A stretch of 36,466 nucleotides of DNA. It comes from an uncultured bacterium. GTDB lineage: Bacteria; Bacillota; Clostridia; Lachnospirales; Lachnospiraceae. Position numbers and translations under genes: made by a program. The stretch spans positions 1-36,466 of the forward strand of contig CAMFGH010000017.1 of assembly GCA_945949875.1 (NCBI GenBank), in the 5' to 3' direction. Position 1 is the first letter of the stretch, and every line of letters starts with the position of its first letter. Under the pieces are notes generated by a model. That model worked only from the letters and a program-made list of their open reading frames with translations. It did no database searches and was not told the origin of the DNA. Shown one piece after another: positions 14,895 through 22,728 of the stretch.

Positions 14895-16439
14895 TTACAA
14901 CGTTTTCTTTTGTTTGATGATCGGACGTATATTATATACTTCTTCAAAGAAATCTGCCCGTTGTGTAAACAGGCCTTTTTCCAGTGTAATATCTTCCGCA
15001 GTGTCTACCTGGATCATCAGCTCCCGTTCCTTCAGGGTTGTCTTGACATTTTTAAATTTCTGTTTATGACTCCGGTCAAGCCCGTTGGCAACCTTCAAAA
15101 TCGCAGACAGCTTTGCGATCACCAGATACGCCTCTGCATCCAAAGTGGTTCTGCTTCCCCAGGAATCAAAATATTCAAAGGGAAGATGATTATACTGTAC
15201 CACATTTGCCACAATCTCTCTTTCCCTGTGGGAAAGTCCGATGATTTCCGATGACATGATAATATGATACGAGCATTCCCCCAGATTTACCAGACTGATA
15301 TATTTGCCGCAGTCATGAAGCAGCGTAGCAAGCTGCAATAACAGGCGTTCTCTTTTGCCCAGCCCGTGTACTTTCTTCATACTGTCAAAAATAGTAAGTG
15401 CAATTTTTTCCAGGGTTTCACTACGCTTTTTACTTCCCATGTAACGTTTGCTGATATGTTCTGCACTGGTGATGATATCTGCTTCAAAATCATGCTCTGC
15501 ATGGAATATTTTATTCTGCTCTCCGTACTCATATGCAATACCATCGCAAAGGCTTACACCGGGAGCCCAAAGCAGGTCTGCCCCCATCATCCTGGCAGTC
15601 TGTTTTACCAAAGTGGCTGAAATATAAAGCAGCCCGGCAGATTCTCTGGCGATATTCAGGGACTCCGCTATTTCCGTAACGGTTTTATTATGAATATCCT
15701 TCTGAAAGTCAAAATAATCCTTTACCTTCATATATCCAAAGTGCTTCCCATCCATGGTATGTTTCTGGAGCACTCCGGCCAGATAATCATCTACCACAAT
15801 AATATTTTTAATTTCTCTGTCCTTCAGATACATCTTCTTAAAAACAGAAAGCTGGGATGTGATCATTTCATCAATCAGCTCCTCCATTTTCATGGAAGAG
15901 GCATTCAGATGCATCAGTCTTTCCTGAAGTCTTAAAACCCCCAGACGCATATTTTGTGTGGTGGTCAGTGTTCCCTTTTCAAACAGGGACAGCTGAATAC
16001 TGCCGCCTCCGATATCCAGAATGGCGGTATCCTGTTCCAGAATCCTATTAAATTCATCTGTTTTGTAGGCGACAGCCTTATAATTCATAAACCGCTGCTC
16101 CGAATTGCTGAGCACATCGATCTGAATGCCGGTCCTCTGGGATATATGATCCAAAAGTATTTTGGTATTCAGTGCTTCCCGGATCGCGCTGGTTCCACAA
16201 GCCTTATAAGCGCTGACCTTATAGGTCTGCATAATATTCTTGAATTCTTTCAAAATATTACAAAGCTCGTTTACATTTTCATAGGAGATTTTTTCCAACG
16301 CATAGGTATCACTGCCCAGATCCAGTCTGTGCCTGATATCATCGATCTGACGCATACCGTTTTTGCCGGACATCTCATATATTTTCAAATTCATCACAAA
16401 CGACCCAACGTCGATTGCTGCAAATGTTTTGATTGCCAT
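14895..16439 (-). CDS. ppx: Ppx/GppA-family phosphatase with C-terminal HD domain
   Basis: The family hydrolyses terminal phosphates of polyphosphate (Ppx) or pppGpp (GppA). At 514 residues it has the long two-part layout seen in E. coli Ppx. The N-terminal actin-like ATPase fold begins AAIDVGSF and continues with CGTSAIREALN, SNSEQRF (a catalytic Glu position) and ILDIGGGSIQ. The HD-like C-terminal part, from about 320, has LLHDCGKY and LSHREREI. The first phosphate loop reads DVGSFVMN where most members have DxGSNS/T, so activity may be altered. The start ATG at 16439 has only GGAAA nearby. It is between the DUF815 ATPase gene (63 bp) and ppk1 (14 bp). Exopolyphosphatase is the likeliest role given ppk1; GppA-type activity or a purely regulatory role remains possible. 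Confidence 0.88.
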   Translation of the reverse strand: MAIKTFAAIDVGSFVMNLKIYEMSGKNGMRQIDDIRHRLDLGSDTYALEKISYENVNELCNILKEFKNIMQTYKVSAYKACGTSAIREALNTKILLDHISQRTGIQIDVLSNSEQRFMNYKAVAYKTDEFNRILEQDTAILDIGGGSIQLSLFEKGTLTTTQNMRLGVLRLQERLMHLNASSMKMEELIDEMITSQLSVFKKMYLKDREIKNIIVVDDYLAGVLQKHTMDGKHFGYMKVKDYFDFQKDIHNKTVTEIAESLNIARESAGLLYISATLVKQTARMMGADLLWAPGVSLCDGIAYEYGEQNKIFHAEHDFEADIITSAEHISKRYMGSKKRSETLEKIALTIFDSMKKVHGLGKRERLLLQLATLLHDCGKYISLVNLGECSYHIIMSSEIIGLSHREREIVANVVQYNHLPFEYFDSWGSRTTLDAEAYLVIAKLSAILKVANGLDRSHKQKFKNVKTTLKERELMIQVDTAEDITLEKGLFTQRADFFEEVYNIRPIIKQKKTL

Positions 16440-16502
16440 TTTCCTACGCCTCTTTATACTGCTACTCTACAGCCGTTGCACAATATCTGCTGTCTGTGAC
16501 TG

Positions 16503-17804
16503 TTACTCTTTTCCCAACAGATAGTCGATAAACTGCTGTGCAGTTCTGCCTGATATACCGCCATGGGATAGCTCCCACTTATTGGCTTCTGCCAGCAATT
16601 CCTTTTCCTCCATATCTAACTGATAACGTTTTGCCAGGGTGATCACGATTTCCTGAAACTCCTTTGGACTTGGTTTGCCAAAATAAATGGTCACGCCAAA
16701 TCTGGATGCCAGAGAGAGTTTTTCCTGCATGGTATCGGATTTGTGCATTCCATTTTCGATTTCCACATCGCCTCTGTCTTTCCAGGTCTCTTTGATCAAA
16801 TGTCTGCGGTTGGATGTGGCATAAATCAGAACGTTAGCCGGTTTTTTCTCCAGACCCCCTTCAATCACCGCCTTCAAATATTTATACTCTATTTCAAAGT
16901 CTTCAAAGCTTAAGTCGTCCATATAGATGATAAACTTATAATTTCTGTTTTTGATCTGGGCGATCACATCGTTCAGATCCTGGAACTGATGCTTATAAAT
17001 CTCAATGATGCGAAGACCTTTCTCATAATATTCATTTGTAATGGCTTTGATGCTGGAGGATTTTCCGGTTCCCGCATCTCCGAATAAAAGACAGTTGTTG
17101 GCCTTTTTACCATTTACAAAGGCTTCCGTATTTTCAATCAGCTTCTGTTTCTGGATCTCATATCCTACCAGATCATCCATATGTACATGGGCGATATTGG
17201 TGATGGGAAGGATTTGTACCCCGTTTTCATCATGGGCAATTCTGAACGCTTTATGTAAACCAAATTTGCCTACACCATAGTCTTTGTAGAACTGTGTCAG
17301 CGTATCTTTCATCTCTTCCGGTGTATGATTATCCCTGAACTGCTGTGCCAGATCACAGATTCTCTGTTGTATTCTGGTATTGTAAACTTTACTCTTTTCG
17401 TTGCTTCTCTGATAGTGCTCAATCAGTCCCCAGGCGCTTTCACCAAGAAGGCCACACATACCGCTGAAATCATAATCAAAAAATTCTTTCACTATAATAA
17501 TATCATGCAGAACCGCCTGATTGATGCTGCCTTCTACCGGCCCCACCACTTCACAGGCTCTGCTGTAGCTGTTCTCATTATTTACCAGGAGATGAGCCAG
17601 AAAGCAATGCCACAGATTTCCGTAAAATCCATGGTTTCCTGCCATCTCCAAAAGCTCATGGATACAGGAATAAAATAACCCGCTCCGGTCCTCCAGATTA
17701 TAATACTCATCATCGTAGTGATCCATCAGAAAGGACATGTCCGAAAGAAGCTTTCCTTCTTCTTTGGACAGATCACGATATACGATCAATTCTTTTTCTC
17801 TCAT
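16503..17804 (-). CDS. DUF815-family AAA+ ATPase
   Basis: A 433-residue protein of the DUF815 family, whose members are AAA+ ATPases of unestablished function. The first 200 residues are helical with no known domain. The ATPase core follows: Walker A GDAGTGKSS at 242-250, Walker B FIIYMDDLSF at 291-300, a sensor-like LIYATSNRRHL, and the arginine-rich KLSLASRFG segment that commonly precedes YFGKPSP in this family. The C-terminal lid ends near residue 433 with GRTAQQFIDYLLGKE. No membrane segment or signal peptide is present. It begins the polyphosphate cluster, 63 bp before ppx, and follows pheA by 95 bp. Gene order makes a link to polyphosphate plausible; the sequence does not tell what it remodels. 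Confidence 0.9.
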   Translation of the reverse strand: MREKELIVYRDLSKEEGKLLSDMSFLMDHYDDEYYNLEDRSGLFYSCIHELLEMAGNHGFYGNLWHCFLAHLLVNNENSYSRACEVVGPVEGSINQAVLHDIIIVKEFFDYDFSGMCGLLGESAWGLIEHYQRSNEKSKVYNTRIQQRICDLAQQFRDNHTPEEMKDTLTQFYKDYGVGKFGLHKAFRIAHDENGVQILPITNIAHVHMDDLVGYEIQKQKLIENTEAFVNGKKANNCLLFGDAGTGKSSSIKAITNEYYEKGLRIIEIYKHQFQDLNDVIAQIKNRNYKFIIYMDDLSFEDFEIEYKYLKAVIEGGLEKKPANVLIYATSNRRHLIKETWKDRGDVEIENGMHKSDTMQEKLSLASRFGVTIYFGKPSPKEFQEIVITLAKRYQLDMEEKELLAEANKWELSHGGISGRTAQQFIDYLLGKE

Positions 17805-17899
17805 ACTTCTATTTCCGCCTTAATGTCTCTGTCTTAATATTTCACTTTATTATCTCGCCTAATTTTTTCCTGACATTGTTTCTGTCTGTTTTTTCCGAT

Positions 17900-19027
17900 T
17901 TAATAATTTCCCAGAATCCGCATGTTTCTGGCTTCGTCCCTCAGACCTCTGAGTGCATTTTTCACTGCAGAATCAGCCAGATTTCCATCGAAGTCGATAA
18001 AGAACCGGTATTCCCAGTTTCGATCTTCAATAGGCCTGCTTTCAATCTTATTCATGTTCAGATTATTGTAAATAAAATGAGAAAGCATATGGTACAGGGA
18101 ACCGCTTTCATGAGGTACTTCAAAACAGATGCTGACTTTTTTGGCATCCTTTTTGAAGATTTTCTGGTTTGTTACAATAATAAATCTGGTGGAATTGGAG
18201 CTGGACTGATTCACGCCCCGTTCCAGGATCTCCAGTCCGTAAATATCTCCTGCATGTTCACTGGCAATGGCCACCTGGGTTCTATCCCCTTCTTTTGCCA
18301 CTTTCTGTGCTGCAAAAGCATTGTTTTTCATACTGATCTGCTGCCAGTTTGCATGATCGTTCAGAAATCTGGCACTTTGCATCAGGGACTGGGGATGGGA
18401 ATATACTCTTTTGATATCCTCCATTTTGGTTCCCGGAAGTCCCAGCAGGCAATGCTCTATTTTAATGATCTGCTCACCCACGATATAATTTTCAAATTCT
18501 ACCAGCAGGTCAAAAATTTCACTTACCATACCGGCTGTGGAATTTTCAATAGGAAGCACTGCAAAATCTGCACTTCCTTCATCAATGGCACTCATGGCAT
18601 CCCGAAAAGTATCCACGTGGAAGCTGTTGACCTGATCTCCAAAATATTTCATCATAGCCGCCTGGGAATAAGCTCCTTCTGCGCCCTGAAATACCACTCT
18701 GGCCTTTTTCGTATCCAGATCATCTACTCCGATAAAAGGCAGCTTTCCAAGAACACCTTTTTCGGTAAGCATCTGGTACTGCAGTTTGCGGCTCATGGAC
18801 ATGATCTGTTCAAAAAGTTCTTCAATCCCATGACAATTAAATTCGTTATGTGTCAGGGAACGAAGTGTGGCAAGCTTTTCTTCTTCTCTTGCCTTATCAA
18901 AAACCTTTTTCCCCGTTTCAATTTTATATTCAGCCACCTGTCTCGAAACGTCCATTCTTCGCTCATAGAGAGAGACGATTTCCCGATCTATTTCGTCAAT
19001 TTGCGCCCTAAGTTCCAGTAAATCCAT
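17900..19027 (-). CDS. pheA: Bifunctional chorismate mutase / prephenate dehydratase
   Basis: The P-protein converts chorismate to prephenate and then to phenylpyruvate, committing carbon to phenylalanine. Residues 1-90 are an AroQ-type mutase (LRAQIDEIDREIVSLYERRMD, then AREEEK). The dehydratase domain runs from about 108 to 287: FQGAEGAYSQ, VLPIENSTAG and the catalytic STRF motif with TRF at 280-282. The regulatory ACT domain occupies about 298-375, with GSLYHML and ESRP at 329-332, so feedback inhibition by phenylalanine is expected. The length of 375 matches bifunctional PheA. The ATG has AAGGAG 9 bases upstream and a good promoter lies at 19072-19100. The 381-codon open frame on the opposite strand is a shadow. 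The 95 bp to the DUF815 gene show no terminator, so read-through is possible. Confidence 0.95.
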   Translation of the reverse strand: MDLLELRAQIDEIDREIVSLYERRMDVSRQVAEYKIETGKKVFDKAREEEKLATLRSLTHNEFNCHGIEELFEQIMSMSRKLQYQMLTEKGVLGKLPFIGVDDLDTKKARVVFQGAEGAYSQAAMMKYFGDQVNSFHVDTFRDAMSAIDEGSADFAVLPIENSTAGMVSEIFDLLVEFENYIVGEQIIKIEHCLLGLPGTKMEDIKRVYSHPQSLMQSARFLNDHANWQQISMKNNAFAAQKVAKEGDRTQVAIASEHAGDIYGLEILERGVNQSSSNSTRFIIVTNQKIFKKDAKKVSICFEVPHESGSLYHMLSHFIYNNLNMNKIESRPIEDRNWEYRFFIDFDGNLADSAVKNALRGLRDEARNMRILGNY

Positions 19028-19071
19028 CTTCCGTAACTCCTTCTTGTTTTCCTTATCACTCTTTCCACCTT

Positions 19072-19100
19072 AGTATATTCGTTTTTGAACAGATATTCAA
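19072..19100 (-). promoter_or_regulatory. Probable pheA promoter
   Basis: On the minus strand TTGAAT (19100-19095) and TATACT (19077-19072) are 17 bases apart, near-consensus for sigma-A and about 45 bases before the start codon. Confidence 0.7.
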
Positions 19101-19121
19101 GAAAAAGCAGACATCTTACTA

Positions 19122-19151
19122 TTGCTCCCGGACATCAGAAACGATTATAAT
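19122..19151 (+). promoter_or_regulatory. Probable promoter of the DUF5050-like gene
   Basis: TTGCTC (19122-19127) and TATAAT (19146-19151) are 18 bases apart. It fires away from the pheA promoter, giving a divergent pair inside a 231-bp gap. Confidence 0.5.
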
Positions 19152-19170
19152 GAAATCAGAAATCATGATA

Positions 19171-19200
19171 TAAAAAAGAGTCACTTGCGACTCTTTTGTA
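19171..19200 (+). terminator. Terminator-like hairpin between promoter and start of the DUF5050-like gene
   Basis: AAAGAGTC and GACTCTTT pair around a 6-base loop, followed by TTGT. On the minus strand the same stem is followed by a longer T run. It lies after the plus-strand promoter and before the gene at 19259, so it could attenuate that transcript. No upstream gene on either strand obviously needs a terminator here. Confidence 0.5.
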
Positions 19201-19258
19201 CTCAGCTTTCGCGTTCAAGCAGTATGCGAAGCATAAAACTGTATCCGGGAGGTTTTTC

Positions 19259-20296
19259 ATGCGTTCCAAAATCACCTATATCATCCTGGCTGGGCTCTTC
19301 TTTCTGTGCGTCCTGTTTTACTGTCTGTTTTCCTACCGGAAAGCGGCTTCCTTTCGTCTGCCGCCGGAAACCGTAGGCAATACAGCCGGAAACATCCGCG
19401 GTCGGGGAATGTTTTGTGAATATGACGGAAAAGTATATTTTTCCAATGCCTATGATAACGGAGCATTATATGTCATGAATCCGGATTGTACGGATATAAA
19501 GCGCTTATCACCTGCCAGTGCATCCTTTATCAACGCCGGTGGGAATTATCTGTTTTACTATACAGAAGGAACCAAAGGCGGGGTTGGTCTGGGATATGTC
19601 AGAAGTATGACAGGTATTTACCGCTGCACTCTTCAGGGGAAAGATTTTAAATGTCTTTCTGATGACCTGGCAACCATGGCTGTTTTATCCGGAGACTCCA
19701 TATACTATCAGCACTATGATAACACCAATTTCAGTTCCTTTAATAAGCTCTCTATTGATGATTCCAAAACCGATGAGCTTCTTCAGAAAAAAAGCATCAT
19801 AGAAACTGCCTGTGTGGATAATGGAACGCTGTATTACAGCGGTACGGAAAAAGACCACTATGTATACGGATATGATCTAACTTCCGGCAGTACCCGCACA
19901 ATATGGCAAGGTAACACGTGTTATCCTACAATTATCGGTTCTTATATCTACTATCTGGATGTAGATAATAATTACCAGTTGTGCCGCTATGACAGTGCAA
20001 ATGATACGATTACTGTTCTGACCCATGACCGGGTGGATTTTTACAATATATATGATCAGGTCATCTTCTATCAGAAAAATGATAAGAATTCTCCGGCGCT
20101 GATCCGGATGTCCATAGACGGCAGTAATCCGGAAGTGGTGGCAGAGGGTGTCTACAATCGGATCAATACCACTTCTACCTATACTTATTTCTATCCCTTT
20201 GATGAAGATGCTATCGTATATCGTACCAGTACTTTTGGACCGATCAGTGTAGATTCCTTCCCGGAAGCATTGAATGCTGCCCTGGACAACCAGTGA
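19259..20296 (+). CDS. Membrane-anchored DUF5050-like beta-propeller protein
   Basis: Residues 5-27 form one hydrophobic segment after a basic start (MRSKITYIILAGLFFL), so this is a signal anchor with the rest outside the cell. The remaining 310 residues are rich in Tyr, Asn and Gly and repeat units of about 40-50 residues such as GKVYFSNAYDNGALYVM, GDSIYYQHYD, NGTLYYSGTE and GSYIYYLDVDNNYQLCRYD. These look like blades of a beta-propeller of the DUF5050 type common in clostridia. No catalytic motif is visible. The start at 19259 is chosen because GGGAGG lies 7 bases upstream; an upstream extension to 19196 has no ATG. Its stop codon overlaps the edge of a large inverted repeat shared with folK. 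Function is unknown. Confidence 0.8.
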   Translation: MRSKITYIILAGLFFLCVLFYCLFSYRKAASFRLPPETVGNTAGNIRGRGMFCEYDGKVYFSNAYDNGALYVMNPDCTDIKRLSPASASFINAGGNYLFYYTEGTKGGVGLGYVRSMTGIYRCTLQGKDFKCLSDDLATMAVLSGDSIYYQHYDNTNFSSFNKLSIDDSKTDELLQKKSIIETACVDNGTLYYSGTEKDHYVYGYDLTSGSTRTIWQGNTCYPTIIGSYIYYLDVDNNYQLCRYDSANDTITVLTHDRVDFYNIYDQVIFYQKNDKNSPALIRMSIDGSNPEVVAEGVYNRINTTSTYTYFYPFDEDAIVYRTSTFGPISVDSFPEALNAALDNQ

Positions 20297-20370
20297 AAGA
20301 GATGCTGGAAAAAGCTGTCGCTTTAACGAATGAAATTTCTTAAAGCGACAGCTTTTCCAGCATTTCTTTC
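20295..20370. repeat. 30-bp inverted repeat made from the 3' end of folK; hairpin between convergent genes
   Basis: The left arm 20295-20325 and the right arm 20341-20370 are reverse complements except for one mismatch and one extra A. The loop is 15 bases. The right arm encodes the last residues of the FolB-FolK protein (KEMLEKLSL); the left arm starts in the stop codon of the DUF5050-like gene. The hairpin would form in either transcript. It has no proper U tract on either side, so it could block read-through or protect 3' ends rather than act as a classical terminator. Confidence 0.8.
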
Positions 20371-21164
20371 ATAGTCAAATGTTTGATTGGATGCAGATAA
20401 AATGGTGCCAGCTGTACCATTGGCTTTAGCACAAAGGTTCTGTTTGCCATATCCGGATGGGGAATCACAAGCTTGGGATCCGTATGAATCAGGTTATCGT
20501 AGAACAGTATATCCAGATCCAGGGTACGTGGCCCCCAGTGGATCTCCCGTTTTCTTCCTGCAAGATTTTCTTCCTGATGCAGACGATCCAGTAATTCATA
20601 TGGATCATATAGGGTTTTTACACGGATTACCCCGTTCAAAAAGTCATCCTGCTCAACGCCGCCATAGGGCTCTGTCATATAATAATCAGACACTTCCATC
20701 TGTCTGAAACATTCATCTTCTCTCAAATGCAAAATAGCCTGATCCACATAGGCTCTCTTATCTCCCATATTGGACCCAAACGCAATAAACGCATCATGCC
20801 ATCCCCGGTGTATTTTTACGGAAACGGATTGAAACTCCAGATCGATAGGGGCTTCCGGTTTTCTGATTTCCAGATCAAGACTATGAATCCCTTTAAAGTG
20901 CAGAAGAAGTGCCTTGGCCAGCTGCTCTGCTGCCATTTCGATCAGATCAAAGGTATGTCTTTGCATGTAATCTGCAATAAATTCACAAACCAGTCCATAA
21001 TGTACGGTTTCTTCCAGCTTATCACTTTTTCCGGCAATGGAAAGATCCGTATAAAGCACTGCATTGACATAGAAGTTCTGCCCCTTGTCCTTTTCTTCCT
21101 GAAAATATCCATGATGAGCAAATACCTTTAAATTATCGATTCGGATTTCATCTGTCTTTTTCAT
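20340..21164 (-). CDS. folB-folK: FolB-FolK fusion: dihydroneopterin aldolase / HPPK
   Basis: One polypeptide carries two consecutive steps of folate synthesis: dihydroneopterin aldolase, then 6-hydroxymethyl-dihydropterin pyrophosphokinase. FolB spans about 1-120 (IRIDNLKVFAHHGYFQEEKDKGQ, VHYGLV, IEMAAEQLA, IRKPEAPI). FolK spans about 122-274 (AFIAFGSNMGDK, TEPYGGVEQDDFLNGV, and the signature GPRTLDLDILFYD at 211-223, then IPHPDM). I prefer the ATG at 21164, which has GGAG 7 bases upstream and gives 274 residues; an extension of 24 residues to 21236 has no ribosome site. It is the last gene of the fol operon, 82 bp after folP. The end of the reading frame is duplicated in inverted orientation downstream. 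Confidence 0.93.
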   Translation of the reverse strand: MKKTDEIRIDNLKVFAHHGYFQEEKDKGQNFYVNAVLYTDLSIAGKSDKLEETVHYGLVCEFIADYMQRHTFDLIEMAAEQLAKALLLHFKGIHSLDLEIRKPEAPIDLEFQSVSVKIHRGWHDAFIAFGSNMGDKRAYVDQAILHLREDECFRQMEVSDYYMTEPYGGVEQDDFLNGVIRVKTLYDPYELLDRLHQEENLAGRKREIHWGPRTLDLDILFYDNLIHTDPKLVIPHPDMANRTFVLKPMVQLAPFYLHPIKHLTMKEMLEKLSL

Positions 21165-21246
21165 CTTTTCACTCCATGCCAAAGTTCCATTTTTCTCTGA
21201 ACTATTACTTGTTTTTTTCATTGCCTGATTTTTCATGATATCTGCA

Positions 21247-22056
21247 TTATAAATACTCTTTTATCTTCATTGCCATTTTTACTGCCCTGAAGTTTTCTTT
21301 TATATCATGAACCCTGATAATGCTACAGCCTTTCAACACACCCACAACAGAGGTGGCCAGTGTTCCTTCCACTCTCTGATCTGTGGGCAGATTCAAAGTA
21401 AGTCCAATCACGGATTTTCTGCTGGTCCCCAGCAAAACAGGATATCCCAGTTCCTGAAGCCGATCCAGTTTTGCAATAATCTCCACATTTTGCTCGTAAG
21501 TTTTTCCAAAACCTACACCAGGATCTAAAATAATCTTTTCTTTGGATATTCCTGCTTTCTCAGCAATATCCAAAGTCTCTTTCAAATCTTTCAGTACATC
21601 TTCCATATAGTCGGCATAGACAGCTTCATTTCTGTTATGCATCAGACAACAGGGTACCTGAAAATCGGCAATTACTCCTGCCATGTTCTCATCGTATTTC
21701 AGCCCCCAGATATCGTTGATTAAATCAGCACCTGCCTGAAGTCCTGCTTTTGCGACAGCTGATTTATACGTATCCAAAGAAATTGGAATATTAAATTCTG
21801 TTTTAACTTTTTCAATAACAGGAACAACCCGGTGAATTTCCTCTTCGTCGGAAAGAAGTGTATACCCCGGTCTGGTAGACTCTCCACCGATATCCAGAAT
21901 ATCCATCCCTTCCTCCATCATCTCTTCCACATGCCGGAGGGCACGGTCCATGTCATTATATTTTCCGCCATCAGAAAAGGAATCCGGTGTTACATTCAGG
22001 ATTCCCATGATATAGCAGTTATTCATTAAATCAAACTCTCGATTCCCAATTTTCAT
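21247..22056 (-). CDS. folP: Dihydropteroate synthase
   Basis: FolP joins p-aminobenzoate to 6-hydroxymethyl-dihydropterin pyrophosphate to give dihydropteroate and is the sulfonamide target. Signature segments are all visible: ILNVTPDSFSDGG near residue 19, DIGGESTRPG, ISLDTYKS, NDIWGL, CLMHNR, LDPGVGFGKT and LLGTSRKS. The C-terminal RVHDI matches the usual R-x-H pterin/phosphate element. I set the start at the ATG at 22056 (269 residues) because GAGGA lies at reasonable spacing; a TTG nine bases earlier abuts the GAGGA too closely. A promoter-like element just upstream could drive folP and folBK separately from the operon. No resistance-type insertion is evident in the loops. Confidence 0.95.
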   Translation of the reverse strand: MKIGNREFDLMNNCYIMGILNVTPDSFSDGGKYNDMDRALRHVEEMMEEGMDILDIGGESTRPGYTLLSDEEEIHRVVPVIEKVKTEFNIPISLDTYKSAVAKAGLQAGADLINDIWGLKYDENMAGVIADFQVPCCLMHNRNEAVYADYMEDVLKDLKETLDIAEKAGISKEKIILDPGVGFGKTYEQNVEIIAKLDRLQELGYPVLLGTSRKSVIGLTLNLPTDQRVEGTLATSVVGVLKGCSIIRVHDIKENFRAVKMAMKIKEYL

Positions 22057-22091
22057 AAGATGCAATTCCTCTTTTCACTATAATTTCTTCA

Positions 22092-22121
22092 TGTATAGCA
22101 GTCTCTTTATCCTTTTGTCAA
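22092..22121 (-). promoter_or_regulatory. Probable internal promoter before folP
   Basis: On the minus strand TTGACA (22121-22116, a perfect -35) and TATACA (22097-22092) are 18 bases apart, about 36 bases before the folP start. It lies in the 89-bp gap between the HD gene and folP. Confidence 0.55.
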
Positions 22122-22145
22122 AAGCTCTGTCTCTTTAACACGCTT

Positions 22146-22631
22146 TCAATACATCAAAATCCGGTTTTTCTTATTACAATCCCAGTCACACTCCAGCTCG
22201 ACATCACAGGCATAACAGGTTCTGCTCATCTTATCAGCCCGGTAGATCAGACCATCCATGGTAGGTGCTGTGCTGATTTCCTTATTCCGGTGATGAAGGA
22301 TTGCGGAAAGTATTTTTTCCTTTTCCTGCTCGGAAAAACCACAGTCCTCCAGAATAGCCGGTGCCAGCTGAAAAGAGGCCTGCTCATGAGGCGTGCCCTT
22401 TTCATACTGCAAAAACCGCCCGATGTCGTGAAGCAGTGCTGCCGCATACAGCAGTTCATCTTCCTCGCCAAGTCCTTCTTTTTCATTTAATATAATAGAA
22501 AGTCTTGCCACATCCAGGAAATGCCGCATATCATGGCGACAGAATTTCCTGTCCTGTTCTGCTTCCCGTGTTTTCCACACATATTCTTTGTACAAATTGT
22601 GATTTAATATCCGGTTCAGTCTTTCTGTCAT
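22146..22631 (-). CDS. HD-domain phosphohydrolase inside the folate operon
   Basis: This 161-residue protein is an HD-superfamily metal hydrolase. Ligands are in order: H37 (HFLDVAR), H68-D69 (LLHDIGR), H113-H114 (ILHHR) and D133 (YRADK). A C-terminal cluster of four cysteines (139, 142, 148, 152: CYAC, then C and C) is added after the HD core; similar proteins in related bacteria keep a C..C pattern, by memory. The start is the ATG at 22631 with GGAG 8 bases upstream; a TTG start at 22655 lacks a ribosome site. The gene sits between folE and folP. GTP-derived dihydroneopterin triphosphate must lose its phosphates at this point and no other candidate enzyme is in the cluster, so that role is a reasonable guess, not shown. 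Confidence 0.85.
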   Translation of the reverse strand: MTERLNRILNHNLYKEYVWKTREAEQDRKFCRHDMRHFLDVARLSIILNEKEGLGEEDELLYAAALLHDIGRFLQYEKGTPHEQASFQLAPAILEDCGFSEQEKEKILSAILHHRNKEISTAPTMDGLIYRADKMSRTCYACDVELECDWDCNKKNRILMY

Positions 22632-22728
22632 CTGAGTTCTCCATTTATATACCAAAAGGTATCACACCCCTGCAAATCGCCATGCTTTATATGCAAATCT
22701 GCCAATTTCACAAGCAATTTCACATACA

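Noticed and set aside
17876-19021. A 381-codon open frame on the plus strand across pheA
   Set aside because: It is antisense to the well-matched pheA gene, has a composition rich in Phe, His, Cys and Ile typical of a reverse-strand shadow, and has no ribosome site.
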